64,000 bases of DNA from Dyadobacter sp. NIV53 (GCF_019711195.1 NZ_CP081299.1:1302001-1366000); one strand, 5' to 3'; numbered from the stretch's first letter, positions 48,144 to 56,735 are shown. A program made the numbers and translations. Notes: generated from the letters alone by a model not told the origin.

Positions 48144-51023
48144 TCAAAATCCGCCCGGTCTTCCACCGCCCCCTGGAAAACCACTACCACCGGGAGCACC
48201 ACCGCCTTCAAAATCCCCTCTTCTGTTGTTATTCTGAACCGGCATTTTTCCAAAATTCCTTAAAGTGTATGTGAAAGTCAGCATGGCGTATTGTGTTAAA
48301 ACACGGCTTGTTACATCTTGTACGTATGTTTCAGTGACAGTACGGCTGATGCTGTTATTTTGTTTCAGGATATCAAAAACTGTAAGTTTTAATTCACCGG
48401 CATTATTTTTCAGGAATTTTTTGCCAACACTTGCATTCCATAAAGTAAAGTTCTGATTATATCCGGCTCCCAGTCCTCTGTAAGACTGGTTACTAATATC
48501 TGACTGCACTACAAATCCTTTACCAAAAATCCAGTTCACGCGGCCGGTAATTGACTGTGTATAATAGTTGTTATTTAGATTCGGCTGTATAGAATTACGA
48601 ACCACATTATAGTTTCCTGAATAAGAAGCCGTAAAATCCAGATTTTCGCTGATATTACTACTCACTACCAAACCCTGCGAATAAGCATAGGTGTTTGAAA
48701 AATTGGAAACATCATTGATCATACCAGGAGAACGCACATAATTAAAGCCACTTGTCAGGTTAACGTTCAGTTTTACAGGCGCTATTGGTTTTCCATATGT
48801 AAGGAAAGTACGTGCATTCCAGCTTCCGTCAACATTAATTGGTGAGGTAAGCTTGGCCCCCTGTTCAAGCACAATACCGTTTGGCAAAGTCGTAGGTTCC
48901 TGGGCAATGAAAGTAGAATTTACAATCGCATTGTTTGTTTGCGTCACCGACACCATAGCATTGAAATTATACGGACGATTGGCTCCTGCAAGCGAATAAC
49001 GCATATTAAACATGTTTCTGTATTCCTGTTTCAGATCAGGATTCCCCGCAGTAAGAGACAATGGATTGCTGTTGTCAATCACATTTTGCAATTGGGTAAT
49101 TGATGGCTGGTTGGTTGAACTACGGAAGAAAGTCCGGAATTGCGTGCCTGATTTCGAGCGGTAAGTCAGCATCAAGTTTGGCAGGATATTAGTAAACGAC
49201 TGGTCAACCGTACCAACATGCGGTGCTAACTGGCGACTGTATAATCCTGTATTCTGCAAATCAACACCAATATTGGCCGACCAGCTATTTTTACGATACC
49301 GGTAGCCAATACCTGCACGGTTTGTTGTGTATCTGTTGTCAAAATTATTAGAAAGAAGCGTATCCAGATCAGAATAGGTATTTTGATCAAAAGCCATGTT
49401 ATAGGTTTCCTTCTGGGAATTACTGTTGCTTACCGTCAGGCCATAATTAAATTGAAGCTGTCCGGTTGTACTGATCGGTTCCGTGTAGATCAGGTTTCCA
49501 CCCAATGTAGTTCCATTCGAGTTGGTATAACTTTGCTGATCAATGGTATCTCCCCGCATTTCTATATTCTGAAAGTACATGTTTTTAGAATATAGATTAC
49601 TGCTGCCGTTTTTATCATTCAGCTGTGTGTTCAGGTTAAAAGAAATACTTCTTCCTTTTTTGCTGAATGCGTGACGGTAAAGAATATCATTGTTAAAATT
49701 GTATCCGCTGGTTTTGCTGTTCTTGTCATTATCCGAACTGTTCAGGTTACTGCCATGCGCCAGGCTCGTTAAACCTGCTTTCACACTTCCCGAATGATTG
49801 TCCTGAAAACTAAGACGAGGCGTAATGATCAATGAGTTATTTTTATCAATGGAGTACTCAACCCGAAAGTTAATTCTGTGATTGGAATTGGTAGTAGAAG
49901 TACGGCTTAGTTCGTTATAAAATTGGTTTCCGGTTCCGCCTGATAAAAAATATTGCTGTTCCGTATTTTGTGTGTTGGTATTGCCAGTCCTGTTAAAGAA
50001 ATAGCTTCCTGTAACGTCGACTTTTTTGCCAAATTTGTTTGCATAATTCAGTCCAAAAGAATTGGTTCCCGTGATACCGCTTTGGTTGCCTACCAGGAAG
50101 TTGTTGGATGCACCACCACCTCCTCCCCTTGCGTTGCCGCCACTGCTTCCGCTCACTCCCAGCAGATCCTGGCTCGAAAAGTTTTGCATATTGATATTAT
50201 TGCTCAGGCCAATCACTGAAATCCGCTGGTCACCTTTGAAAAAACTGACATTACCACCTGCCTGATAACGACCATCCAGACCAATTCCTGCAAACACTTT
50301 TCCGAATTGTCCAGCCTTTTTATCTGCTTTGGTAACAATATTGATCGTTTTTTGTCCGCTGCCATCGTCAAAGCCGGTGAACTGTGCCTGATCGCTCAGT
50401 TTGTCAAATACCTCAATTTTATCTACAATTTCAGCAGGTAATGATTTCAAAGTAAGCGCGGCATCATCTCCAAAAAATGGCTTACCGTCTACCAATACAC
50501 GATTCACTGTTTCACCGTGCGCCGTTACTGTCCCATTTGTAATTGTAATTCCCGGCATTTTCTGGATCAGGTCTTCCGTAGTCGCATCACGGTTTGTTTT
50601 AAAAGCCGCCGCATTGAATTGTGTCGTATCACCTTTTTGTTCCATGGCCGTCACCTGCCCCACAACCTTCACCTCTTTCAGGGTCGAGGCCGTTTCCACA
50701 AGTTGAAAAGTACCCATATCCTGCACATCAGAACTGATAGTAACAATGCGCGAAACATCTTTATAACTCAGGTATGTAACCTTCACCAGATAAGCAGTTT
50801 GCACGTTCAGGCCCGAAAACGAAAACTTCCCGTTCACATCCGTAGTAACATATTCAGGCTTGGCATCCGGCACATTACGGCTCACCGCCACATAAGCGCC
50901 AACGACAGCCGAACGGTTTGTACTATCAATGACAGTTCCCGTAATCTGCGCATTTTGTGCCTGTGTATATGCTGAAAACGAAAGACATATAAAGAACAGG
51001 AAGAGAGTGGTTATTCGGTTCAT
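48144..51023 (-). CDS. TonB-family outer-membrane beta-barrel protein with carboxypeptidase-like domain
   Basis: The 959-residue protein has a signal peptide (cleavage near AQAQ, residue 23). A CarboxypepD_reg-like domain follows (AQITGTVIDSTNRSAVVGAYV, GKFSFSGLNVQTAYLVKVTYLSY). A plug-like region has ATTEDLIQKMPGITI and VDGKPFFGDDAALTLKSLP. The rest is a long outer-membrane barrel with glycine-rich loops. The C-terminus is a disordered GGG-rich tail (about residues 930-959) after RRGDFEGGG. The protein fits the outer_membrane_beta-barrel family related to TonB receptors. The substrate is unknown, and no partner SusD gene is adjacent. Confidence 0.88.
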   Translation of the reverse strand: MNRITTLFLFFICLSFSAYTQAQNAQITGTVIDSTNRSAVVGAYVAVSRNVPDAKPEYVTTDVNGKFSFSGLNVQTAYLVKVTYLSYKDVSRIVTISSDVQDMGTFQLVETASTLKEVKVVGQVTAMEQKGDTTQFNAAAFKTNRDATTEDLIQKMPGITITNGTVTAHGETVNRVLVDGKPFFGDDAALTLKSLPAEIVDKIEVFDKLSDQAQFTGFDDGSGQKTINIVTKADKKAGQFGKVFAGIGLDGRYQAGGNVSFFKGDQRISVIGLSNNINMQNFSSQDLLGVSGSSGGNARGGGGGASNNFLVGNQSGITGTNSFGLNYANKFGKKVDVTGSYFFNRTGNTNTQNTEQQYFLSGGTGNQFYNELSRTSTTNSNHRINFRVEYSIDKNNSLIITPRLSFQDNHSGSVKAGLTSLAHGSNLNSSDNDKNSKTSGYNFNNDILYRHAFSKKGRSISFNLNTQLNDKNGSSNLYSKNMYFQNIEMRGDTIDQQSYTNSNGTTLGGNLIYTEPISTTGQLQFNYGLTVSNSNSQKETYNMAFDQNTYSDLDTLLSNNFDNRYTTNRAGIGYRYRKNSWSANIGVDLQNTGLYSRQLAPHVGTVDQSFTNILPNLMLTYRSKSGTQFRTFFRSSTNQPSITQLQNVIDNSNPLSLTAGNPDLKQEYRNMFNMRYSLAGANRPYNFNAMVSVTQTNNAIVNSTFIAQEPTTLPNGIVLEQGAKLTSPINVDGSWNARTFLTYGKPIAPVKLNVNLTSGFNYVRSPGMINDVSNFSNTYAYSQGLVVSSNISENLDFTASYSGNYNVVRNSIQPNLNNNYYTQSITGRVNWIFGKGFVVQSDISNQSYRGLGAGYNQNFTLWNASVGKKFLKNNAGELKLTVFDILKQNNSISRTVTETYVQDVTSRVLTQYAMLTFTYTLRNFGKMPVQNNNRRGDFEGGGAPGGSGFPGGGGRPGGF

Positions 51024-51376
51024 GATTTCTGGTAAAAAGGTGTTCGCAAGGTTAGAGCACCTTTTCCCGGAATAGTTTAACCGGTTATTGTGTATTGGGG
51101 AAATGATCTGCTGATTGGATGGTTTTGTCGATGAGTCGGGAGGATTTGCCGATGGAGGTTAGTTTTTCAAATTTAAGAAAAATGTGAAAATGACTTAAAA
51201 GATTTGAAAAACACTTATTATTTCCGGTAATTGTGAAAAGTGCTTAAAAGAATGAGCCGTTGCCTGTATCTTCACAGACTTACTTTACTTGTATTTTTAT
51301 ATTTATAATACAGGAATTCCATGTAATCTTTATTAGTGTCCCGCCAGCGAGTCTGTACAGTAAATGGCAGCTTGTC
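51024..51376. other. Non-coding stretch without recognised features
   Basis: This gap lies between the barrel gene and the HipB-like regulator, both on the minus strand. It contains two imperfect copies of a GTGAAAA-tGaCTTAAAAGA type segment near 51182-51255. The HipA toxin gene that normally follows a HipB antitoxin is not here. No other feature was seen. Confidence 0.5.
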
Positions 51377-51607
51377 TTATAACTTAATACTGTCTTTTTG
51401 CCCCGCTAATTCTTTCATACTTACAGGAGCCAGCGTATGCCCAAACATCGCCAAAACCTGATTTACCTTTTTCATATTAAGATTTTCTTTCCCCTGCTCT
51501 ATTATCCTGACCACAGTAAGCGCAACCCCGGCACGTTCTGCAAACTCTTCCTGTGTATGGTTTACTTCCTTGCGTTTAACTTTAACAAATTCAGACAGTG
51601 ATTTCAT
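51377..51607 (-). CDS. HipB-like XRE-family regulator (orphan antitoxin)
   Basis: The 76-residue DNA-binding protein (ATG at 51607; an upstream in-frame ATG at 51622 adds five residues) has the XRE helix-turn-helix KRKEVNHTQEEFAERAGVALTVVRIIEQGKENL. The tail KKVNQVLAMFGHTLAPV is typical of HipB/Y4mF antitoxins. Such proteins repress their own promoter and neutralise HipA-type kinases. No hipA follows, so this is an orphan. An AT-rich array of repeats just upstream is a plausible operator. Confidence 0.8.
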   Translation of the reverse strand: MKSLSEFVKVKRKEVNHTQEEFAERAGVALTVVRIIEQGKENLNMKKVNQVLAMFGHTLAPVSMKELAGQKDSIKL

Positions 51608-51705
51608 TATATGCATTTGCATCGATTATATGTAAATGTATATACATTATATGTGATTGCATATAGTTTTTAGAAATCTAGATGAATTATATTCGATTGC
51701 ATATA
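51605..51705. promoter_or_regulatory. Repeat array upstream of the HipB-like gene (probable operator)
   Basis: ATTATATG occurs at 51606, 51625 and 51646 (spacings 19 and 21). A perfect 14-bp palindrome AATGTATATACATT lies at 51635-51648, and GATTGCATATA occurs at 51655 and 51695, exactly 40 bases apart. Spacing in multiples of about 20 bases puts sites on one face of the helix. This suits cooperative binding by the XRE protein. Confidence 0.45.
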
Positions 51706-52078
51706 ATTAAGGCTTAAAATTAATGCTGATCATCTACGATTAGAATGAACTGCCAATTATTGTTCATCTCTTTTAATATGAGTGCCTGAATATTTAATCC
51801 GAAAAGTACCTGATTCATAATATTATCTGCCGTAGGTATATTTGGTGGGTAGAAAATCGATTGTTATATGAGCACGAGGCGTTCCGATGGAACGCTTGGT
51901 AATGTCTGTGCTGGTGTTTTTTCTACCCACGAATTGTACCTACGGCACAAGATAGAAATGCGTCTTAACCACTTCACAAATTCTACTTTTACTACAATTG
52001 ATGGGAATTTCTATTCTATTAAAATCAACTTATCATTAATATAAAGACCATAAATTCACCTTCATTCCATTATTCCAA
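51623..52078. other. Gene-free stretch: operator array and repeat copy 1
   Basis: It holds the AT-rich operator array next to the HipB-like gene and the first copy of the structured 140-bp repeat (51821-51960). Between and beyond these no gene was recognised. Confidence 0.6.
51821..51960. repeat. Palindromic structured repeat, copy 1
   Basis: Imperfect inverted arms at the ends (GCCGTAGGTA...GTGGGTAGAAAA and TTTTCTACCCAC...TACCTACGGC) enclose a central hairpin GCGTTCC-GAT-GGAACGC. A second copy lies 676 bases to the right in the same orientation, about 80-85% identical with a one-base indel. This looks like a REP- or MITE-type element; no transposase gene is in the window. Confidence 0.7.
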
Positions 52079-52432
52079 TCAATTTCGATAAGGTGTAAAC
52101 TTAATTCCTTTTATTTCTTGCAGGTAAGCTGAATAACCAAAATTAGCAACGATAATTATCATGATAATGAGGAAACAGACCGGTGTAACTATTTTTATTT
52201 TTTCTGAAAATCTCATCTTTTTAAAAGGAATCAGCGAAATTAACAGACCAGGAGTCAACCCAAATAGAACAATAGTTATCAAACTGCCAACCAAATCAAT
52301 AGCAAATATTGCCCTATCATCAAGATCAGTAGAATTATACGCTGCAAAATATTTAAACTGGATGAAGAAGTGAACCAGTATCATCAGGAAAACAGCAATC
52401 CAGATTATTTTTAATTTCATTTTAACAGGCAT
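52079..52432 (-). CDS. Small hypothetical membrane protein
   Basis: The 117-residue protein has three predicted membrane helices (IIWIAVFLMILVHFFIQF, AIDLVGSLITIVLFGLTPGLLI, VCFLIIMIIIVANFGYSAYL) and a short basic loop. No family was recognised. It is placed exactly between the two structured repeats, so it may have been carried or moved with them. Its codon use is AT-rich like the surrounding island. Confidence 0.6.
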   Translation of the reverse strand: MPVKMKLKIIWIAVFLMILVHFFIQFKYFAAYNSTDLDDRAIFAIDLVGSLITIVLFGLTPGLLISLIPFKKMRFSEKIKIVTPVCFLIIMIIIVANFGYSAYLQEIKGIKFTPYRN

Positions 52433-52496
52433 ATTTAGTTAATAAATTTCATCCATTTGCGAGGATATTGTAAAGTAAGAAATTTCGAAATTCTGA

Positions 52497-52637
52497 TATT
52501 ATCTGCCGCAGGTAGATCTAGTGGGTAGAAAACCAATTGCTGAACATGACACGAGTCGTTCCGATGGAACGCTTAGTAATATCAGTACTGGTATTTTTTC
52601 TACCCACGAATTGAACCTACGGCACAAGGTACAGATG
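52497..52637. repeat. Palindromic structured repeat, copy 2
   Basis: This is the second copy of the element at 51821-51960, in the same orientation. The end arms and the CGTTCCGATGGAACG core are the best-kept parts, while the spacers differ. It ends 15 bases before the stop codon of the UDG-like gene. Confidence 0.7.
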
Positions 52638-52651
52638 AGCACTCTTAGTAA

Positions 52652-53379
52652 CTATAAGACCAATTCGGTCATTTTACCCAGAACTTCGTGGTACCGATTT
52701 GGAATATTGGACTTTTTAGAGCCAATTAAAGTTCTTGGATGTTTTGTTTGAAAAGTAAGGGCAGGCAGTGAACCATCTGTAACAGAAAATTTAGTCAAAA
52801 AACCATCTGACATTATAACTTCCCTGTCAGGATTAAACACTTTATTGATCCAGCCATCGTATTTAATTCCTGTAAGAAAAACAACAATATCAGGTTTCAG
52901 AATAGCAATTTCAGTTTTTAGTAATTCAAAACCCTCTGCATTTCTTTCTTGCAGTTTATAATCTGGTGTCGTGCTGTTACAATCAAATTTTGAAATGTTT
53001 GTCCAAAGAAATCCATTGGTTTTTCTTGATACATCTGCATTTTGCCAATTGATATTATAAAAAAGCTTCTTGAAAAATTCCAGAACGGGCTTTTTAAATA
53101 TCTTAAAGGCTTATTGTCTTTATAGTCAGCAGATTTACCAAGATTAAAATTTGAGTAATTTGTCTGTAACTCCTGCAAAGTTGGTTCGAGATTCATTTGT
53201 CCCCAACTATGCGTTTCTTGCCCTACGAACAGAACTTTATTTTCCATTTTTTCATAATCGTCGAAAACGTCCATGAGTAATGGAGCGGAAACATTATTTT
53301 CCCAGAATTGGCTGTAAATGGAGTTTAGATAGATTTGGTAGGTTTCTTGTAATTGTTGGTTGAGGGTTGGGATATTCAT
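52652..53379 (-). CDS. Uracil-DNA glycosylase-like fold protein (one frame break)
   Basis: Two frames rebuild about 243 residues: KVLFVGQETHSWG, SPFWNFSRSFFYNINW, GFLWTNISKFD, LLKTEIAILKPDIVVFLTGIKYDGWI and LTFQTKHPRTL. The order of a GQE strand, an N/W segment, the LKPDIVVFLTG strand and a late KHP loop resembles the uracil-DNA glycosylase superfamily. Catalytic residues cannot be confirmed. The frame is lost in an A6 run at 53059-53064 and restored by one base. It lies 21 bases after the HEPN-motif gene, so the two may be co-transcribed. Confidence 0.55.
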
Positions 53380-53400
53380 GTTTGAAATAAAACTGTTATT

Positions 53401-54537
53401 TTAATATGGAAATTCTCGTTTACTATCAGTTAAATAATATAATAAAAGCGCACGGCTTATTTTATAATATTCGTAAAAGTCATCTGCTTCTAAAAAAGGA
53501 TTCCAATCAGAACCCCATTTAGTTTCTGGATGAACAAACTGAATTCTTTTCTTGTACGCTTCTTTGATATAATCAAACAAATCGCTCCCATCTGGAAATT
53601 CTTCAGCAAATTTTGTTTCGAGAAATTTAAGATTCATTTTGCCTTTACCACCCCACTTTTGATACAATAACTGTAAGTTGCCTTCCAAACTAAACAGGAC
53701 GTGCCCAATGGCATCCTCAGCAAATGTACGGTTGTCCCAAAGCATTATTGCCTTCATTAGATGTACAGAAGTCCTCATTAATAATTGATTTCTCACGCTG
53801 TATGCCTTTAAGAATGCGAAAAAATCGATTTGACAATTAATAAAATCCTTGAAATGGTAACCAATTTGATTAGCATCTTTTTGCTCTCCTCCATAGTAAG
53901 ATTGCGAACTGAATTGCAATTTAAAGGACATCAATTCCATAAATACACTTACTATGAGATTATCTGGAATATTATCTACTATCCTTGCATCCAATTCCAG
54001 AGTCTCGAAACTGTTAAAATATATATGGTCTAAGCTTTTTGAGGAACAAATAATAGCTGTTGCAAATTTTAATTCATTCCTAGTAATTATTGTAATCTCC
54101 GACGAATTATTAAAATGTGTTTCGCTTTGGTAATTATTTTTAGTTAATAAAACCGGTTTAAGATTATACGTAGTGTATCTAAAATTACTGTATGAGAATG
54201 AAATGTCAGGATAAAAACCTAGGCTTCCTAAAATTCGAAAACGATAAAAGTATTTTGTTTTATTAAAATTTAATTTGCTTGAAACTATATTAAAAAGTTC
54301 AACTTCCTTCTTCTTCAAGTGGATGTTTGCAGGTATGTATGAAAGTAACTTATTTATTATTTCAGGACAAATGAGATAATCTTTCAAGTGAATAGGTGGC
54401 TGACCCGCTGACAATAAATATAAAATTTTATCGAATATGTAAGACAGAGTTTCCTTATTCTGAGAGGTCTCCCGAGTAAGTTTTTCAACCATATCTTCTA
54501 ATGTTTTCTCAAGGCCTTCCCTTTTAGAAAAATCCAA
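53401..54537 (-). CDS. Hypothetical protein with C-terminal HEPN-like motif
   Basis: The 378-residue protein was not recognised over its N-terminal 250 residues, which are rich in Asn, Tyr and Phe. The C-terminal third is helical and contains YKKRIQFVHPETKWG, where R-IQFV-H fits the RxxxxH motif of HEPN (Apea-like) ribonuclease domains. DDFYEYYKISRALLLYYL follows as the closing helix. HEPN proteins often act in toxin or antiviral systems. The neighbours (restriction-system scar, UDG-like gene) fit a defence island. The function is inferred. Confidence 0.6.
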   Translation of the reverse strand: MDFSKREGLEKTLEDMVEKLTRETSQNKETLSYIFDKILYLLSAGQPPIHLKDYLICPEIINKLLSYIPANIHLKKKEVELFNIVSSKLNFNKTKYFYRFRILGSLGFYPDISFSYSNFRYTTYNLKPVLLTKNNYQSETHFNNSSEITIITRNELKFATAIICSSKSLDHIYFNSFETLELDARIVDNIPDNLIVSVFMELMSFKLQFSSQSYYGGEQKDANQIGYHFKDFINCQIDFFAFLKAYSVRNQLLMRTSVHLMKAIMLWDNRTFAEDAIGHVLFSLEGNLQLLYQKWGGKGKMNLKFLETKFAEEFPDGSDLFDYIKEAYKKRIQFVHPETKWGSDWNPFLEADDFYEYYKISRALLLYYLTDSKREFPY

Positions 54538-54607
54538 TTTTCGAATATTTTAAGTCAATTTTAATATTATCAGACTAATTCGCTAAATTTTGTATTTCTT
54601 TCACTTC

Positions 54608-54770
54608 TTAAGCTTCCCGCAAAACCTGCTGCATCAACTGTTCATTTTGCTGTTGACTTTGTCAATACCTCTTCCAGGTATTGCGTTTGTTTGTACCAAC
54701 CAGCAGTTTCAATGGCAGGAGAAATGAATTTGGTACAGATATCACGTTCGGAGAGTAGTTTTTTATTCAT
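54608..54770 (-). pseudogene. Scar of a type I restriction system (hsdR start joined to hsdS end)
   Basis: From ATG 54770 the frame reads MNKKLLSERDICTKFISPAI followed by ETAGW, which resembles the N-terminus of HsdR. After about 40 codons it stops. In another frame, 54655-54608 reads QQQNEQLMQQVLREA and a stop, like the C-terminal end of an HsdS specificity subunit. The simplest reading is an internal deletion that fused the two ends. Both fragments are short, so the match is moderate. Confidence 0.6.
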
Positions 54771-54960
54771 AGGGTAAATTTTTCCCAATGTACTGATTTT
54801 AGTAAGAAGAGTACTAATAGTTACATTTCGGCATATCGAGCAATACTGCTGGCCTTTACAATCCATCCAAGTTTATCAACCTACCCCAAAATTTATTAAA
54901 TTGAATTTTCCTTACTTCTTTTACAAAAACCTCTTACTTTGTAAAAATCACTTTCCAGCC
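54771..54960. other. Divergent intergenic region before the tubulin/Hsp70 operon
   Basis: Here the restriction scar (minus) and the operon (plus) diverge. TTACTTTG at 54934-54941 is a 7/8 match to the -7 consensus and lies 19 bases before the ATG at 54961, so it may be a promoter with a very short leader. No other signal was found. Confidence 0.3.
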
Positions 54961-56244
54961 ATGATCAATACATTTTATAAAAATTCTGCTCTCCTTTTGT
55001 TTGCTGCTGTTTTCCTGTTTGGCTGTACAGATTCAAAGGATAAATTTCCCAATGAATGGAGTTTCGACAAATCTGAAATTACGGATAACCAGCCAGCCAG
55101 TACCGAGAAACTCAATGTGGATGTCTATCTGGATGTTACGGGCTCGATGGAGGGATTTGCGGGTTCTTCGAGTACAAATAATTTTGGCAAACTACTAGAT
55201 GATATTGAATCTACCTGCCAGAATACCTGGAAAAAAACGGATATTAAATACTATAAATATGGAAGCAGAGTTGATACGATACAGCGCGCGGAATTTGTAT
55301 CCGCTAAAAGTGACAGAAATACGTTTAAAGGAAAGGACATTAATAACAAGACGGATTTTACCAATGCCATTCAGAATACGGACCCGAAAAGAGTCAGTAT
55401 TTTTATTACTGATCTGTTTTATAACAACAATGATGTCAATTCGGTAGTGGCTGCAATCAAGGAAAGAAGTATCAAAAATGGCATTGAAATTGGTGTTGTG
55501 GGTTTGTCCAGCGATTTCGACGGATGTGTGGGTGACCTGGGGCCCGGCGTTCCGTGTATGCCGGTTAAAGCGCCCAGACAGATTTTTGCTCTTGTTTTTG
55601 GTGACAAAACCAACATTGGTTTGTTCTGGAAGAGTCTGAGTAAAAAGTCCTATATCATGCCAAGTCAGTTTTTGCTGCTTACGAATAAACCAACAACAGA
55701 TTTTACGGTTAAACTGGATAAGGACAGAAAAAGCAAATCGATCAATAAAAGCAGTCTGCCTAAAAAAGACTGGGAGAAATATGAAACGATTTATGCTTTC
55801 ACAATGAAGGAACGGGAAAAAGAGGCTTTGTTGCATCTGGATATGACTTTGCAGTCGGAGAAGGATATGCCGGTTTTTACTGAAAAGAATCTCAAGACGA
55901 TGGTTTTTAAAAGATCAGCAGCCAGTAAAGATTCCGTTGCGGCAGACAATGAAGTGAAATTCAGTAATCTTAAATTTTCGGGCAAACAGCTTACAGCCGA
56001 TGTTGAATTGTCGAATACTGATCCCGAGGGAAAGTATTCTTATGCTGTTTATTTGGGACTGGACAATACGATTCCGCTGCTTATGCCGGCATGGGTCAAA
56101 AAAATGAGCACGGATTCCAACAGTGATGTTAAAGATGGCAAAACACTGAATCTGGAAAAGCTGCTTACCGATATTTCAACAAGCCATGTTACGGCCAGGC
56201 AGCCTAAAATTGCCAAGTTTTATATCTATCTGGAAAAGAAATAA
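54961..56244 (+). CDS. VWA-like lipoprotein of the tubulin/Hsp70 locus
   Basis: The 427-residue protein starts at ATG 54961, which gives a signal peptide and lipobox FLFGC (Cys22); a frame from 54901 is not preferred. A VWA-like domain follows with the metal site DVTGSM (Asp58, Thr60, Ser62) in VDVYLDVTGSMEGFAG, and the strand RVSIFITDLFYNN. The C-terminal half is a beta-rich domain (SNLKFSGKQLTADVELSNTD). It is lipid-anchored, in the periplasm or at the surface. It opens an operon whose other members are mainly cytosolic, so it may be the envelope sensor or adaptor. Confidence 0.85.
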   Translation: MINTFYKNSALLLFAAVFLFGCTDSKDKFPNEWSFDKSEITDNQPASTEKLNVDVYLDVTGSMEGFAGSSSTNNFGKLLDDIESTCQNTWKKTDIKYYKYGSRVDTIQRAEFVSAKSDRNTFKGKDINNKTDFTNAIQNTDPKRVSIFITDLFYNNNDVNSVVAAIKERSIKNGIEIGVVGLSSDFDGCVGDLGPGVPCMPVKAPRQIFALVFGDKTNIGLFWKSLSKKSYIMPSQFLLLTNKPTTDFTVKLDKDRKSKSINKSSLPKKDWEKYETIYAFTMKEREKEALLHLDMTLQSEKDMPVFTEKNLKTMVFKRSAASKDSVAADNEVKFSNLKFSGKQLTADVELSNTDPEGKYSYAVYLGLDNTIPLLMPAWVKKMSTDSNSDVKDGKTLNLEKLLTDISTSHVTARQPKIAKFYIYLEKK

Positions 56245-56276
56245 TAAAAAAATAAAATCTAAACCTTCGAGTAAAA

Positions 56277-56735
56277 ATGAATAAGAGTCCGATTAATTAT
56301 TTACTAACTGCGGTTATTGGTGCTGTTCTCTGGGCAGTCATGGCTATTTTCCTGGCCAGTTATTTTTCAGAAAACCCAAGTCTTGCTGCAAAATACCCGG
56401 AAGATCTGGCCACAGAATTACGTTTTGTTTTTGGTCTCGGAACCTTACTGAGTGTTGGATTTGCCTGTTACTGGTACTATTACGGAAGCCAGGACAGAGT
56501 TGCAGGGGAATTGTCGGCAGCTAAAACGAAATGGAGGTCTTTCTTTTTTGTACAGATACTCATTGCAGTAGTGCTGACTTTTGTGATCGTTATCCAGAAC
56601 AGAAAAGAAGGCATTGAACCGGAATGGTTCATCACTTATTTTGGCGTGCTTTGTTTGCTGACTTTCATATTATTCTGGGTTACGACCTTTCTTTTTTCGC
56701 CCCGTACGGTGAAATTTATTCCATTCGGCAAATAA
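56277..56735 (+). CDS. Four-helix membrane protein of the tubulin/Hsp70 locus
   Basis: The 152-residue protein has four hydrophobic helices: YLLTAVIGAVLWAVMAIFLA, FVFGLGTLLSVGFACYWYYY, FFFVQILIAVVLTFVIVI and YFGVLCLLTFILFWVTTF. No family was recognised. It lies 32 bases after the VWA lipoprotein gene and 15 bases before the tubulin-like gene. As the only integral inner-membrane protein seen in the operon, it is the best candidate to link the cytosolic GTPase and ATPases to the lipoprotein outside. Confidence 0.75.
   Translation: MNKSPINYLLTAVIGAVLWAVMAIFLASYFSENPSLAAKYPEDLATELRFVFGLGTLLSVGFACYWYYYGSQDRVAGELSAAKTKWRSFFFVQILIAVVLTFVIVIQNRKEGIEPEWFITYFGVLCLLTFILFWVTTFLFSPRTVKFIPFGK

Noticed and set aside
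51605..52637. CRISPR array
   Set aside because: The repeated units are either short operator-like sites or two copies of a 140-bp palindrome; there are no regular repeats with unique spacers and no cas genes.
55195..55836. Long open frame (213 codons) on the minus strand inside the VWA lipoprotein gene
   Set aside because: It is antisense to a gene with clear domain motifs and codon bias; the translated product has no recognisable motif.
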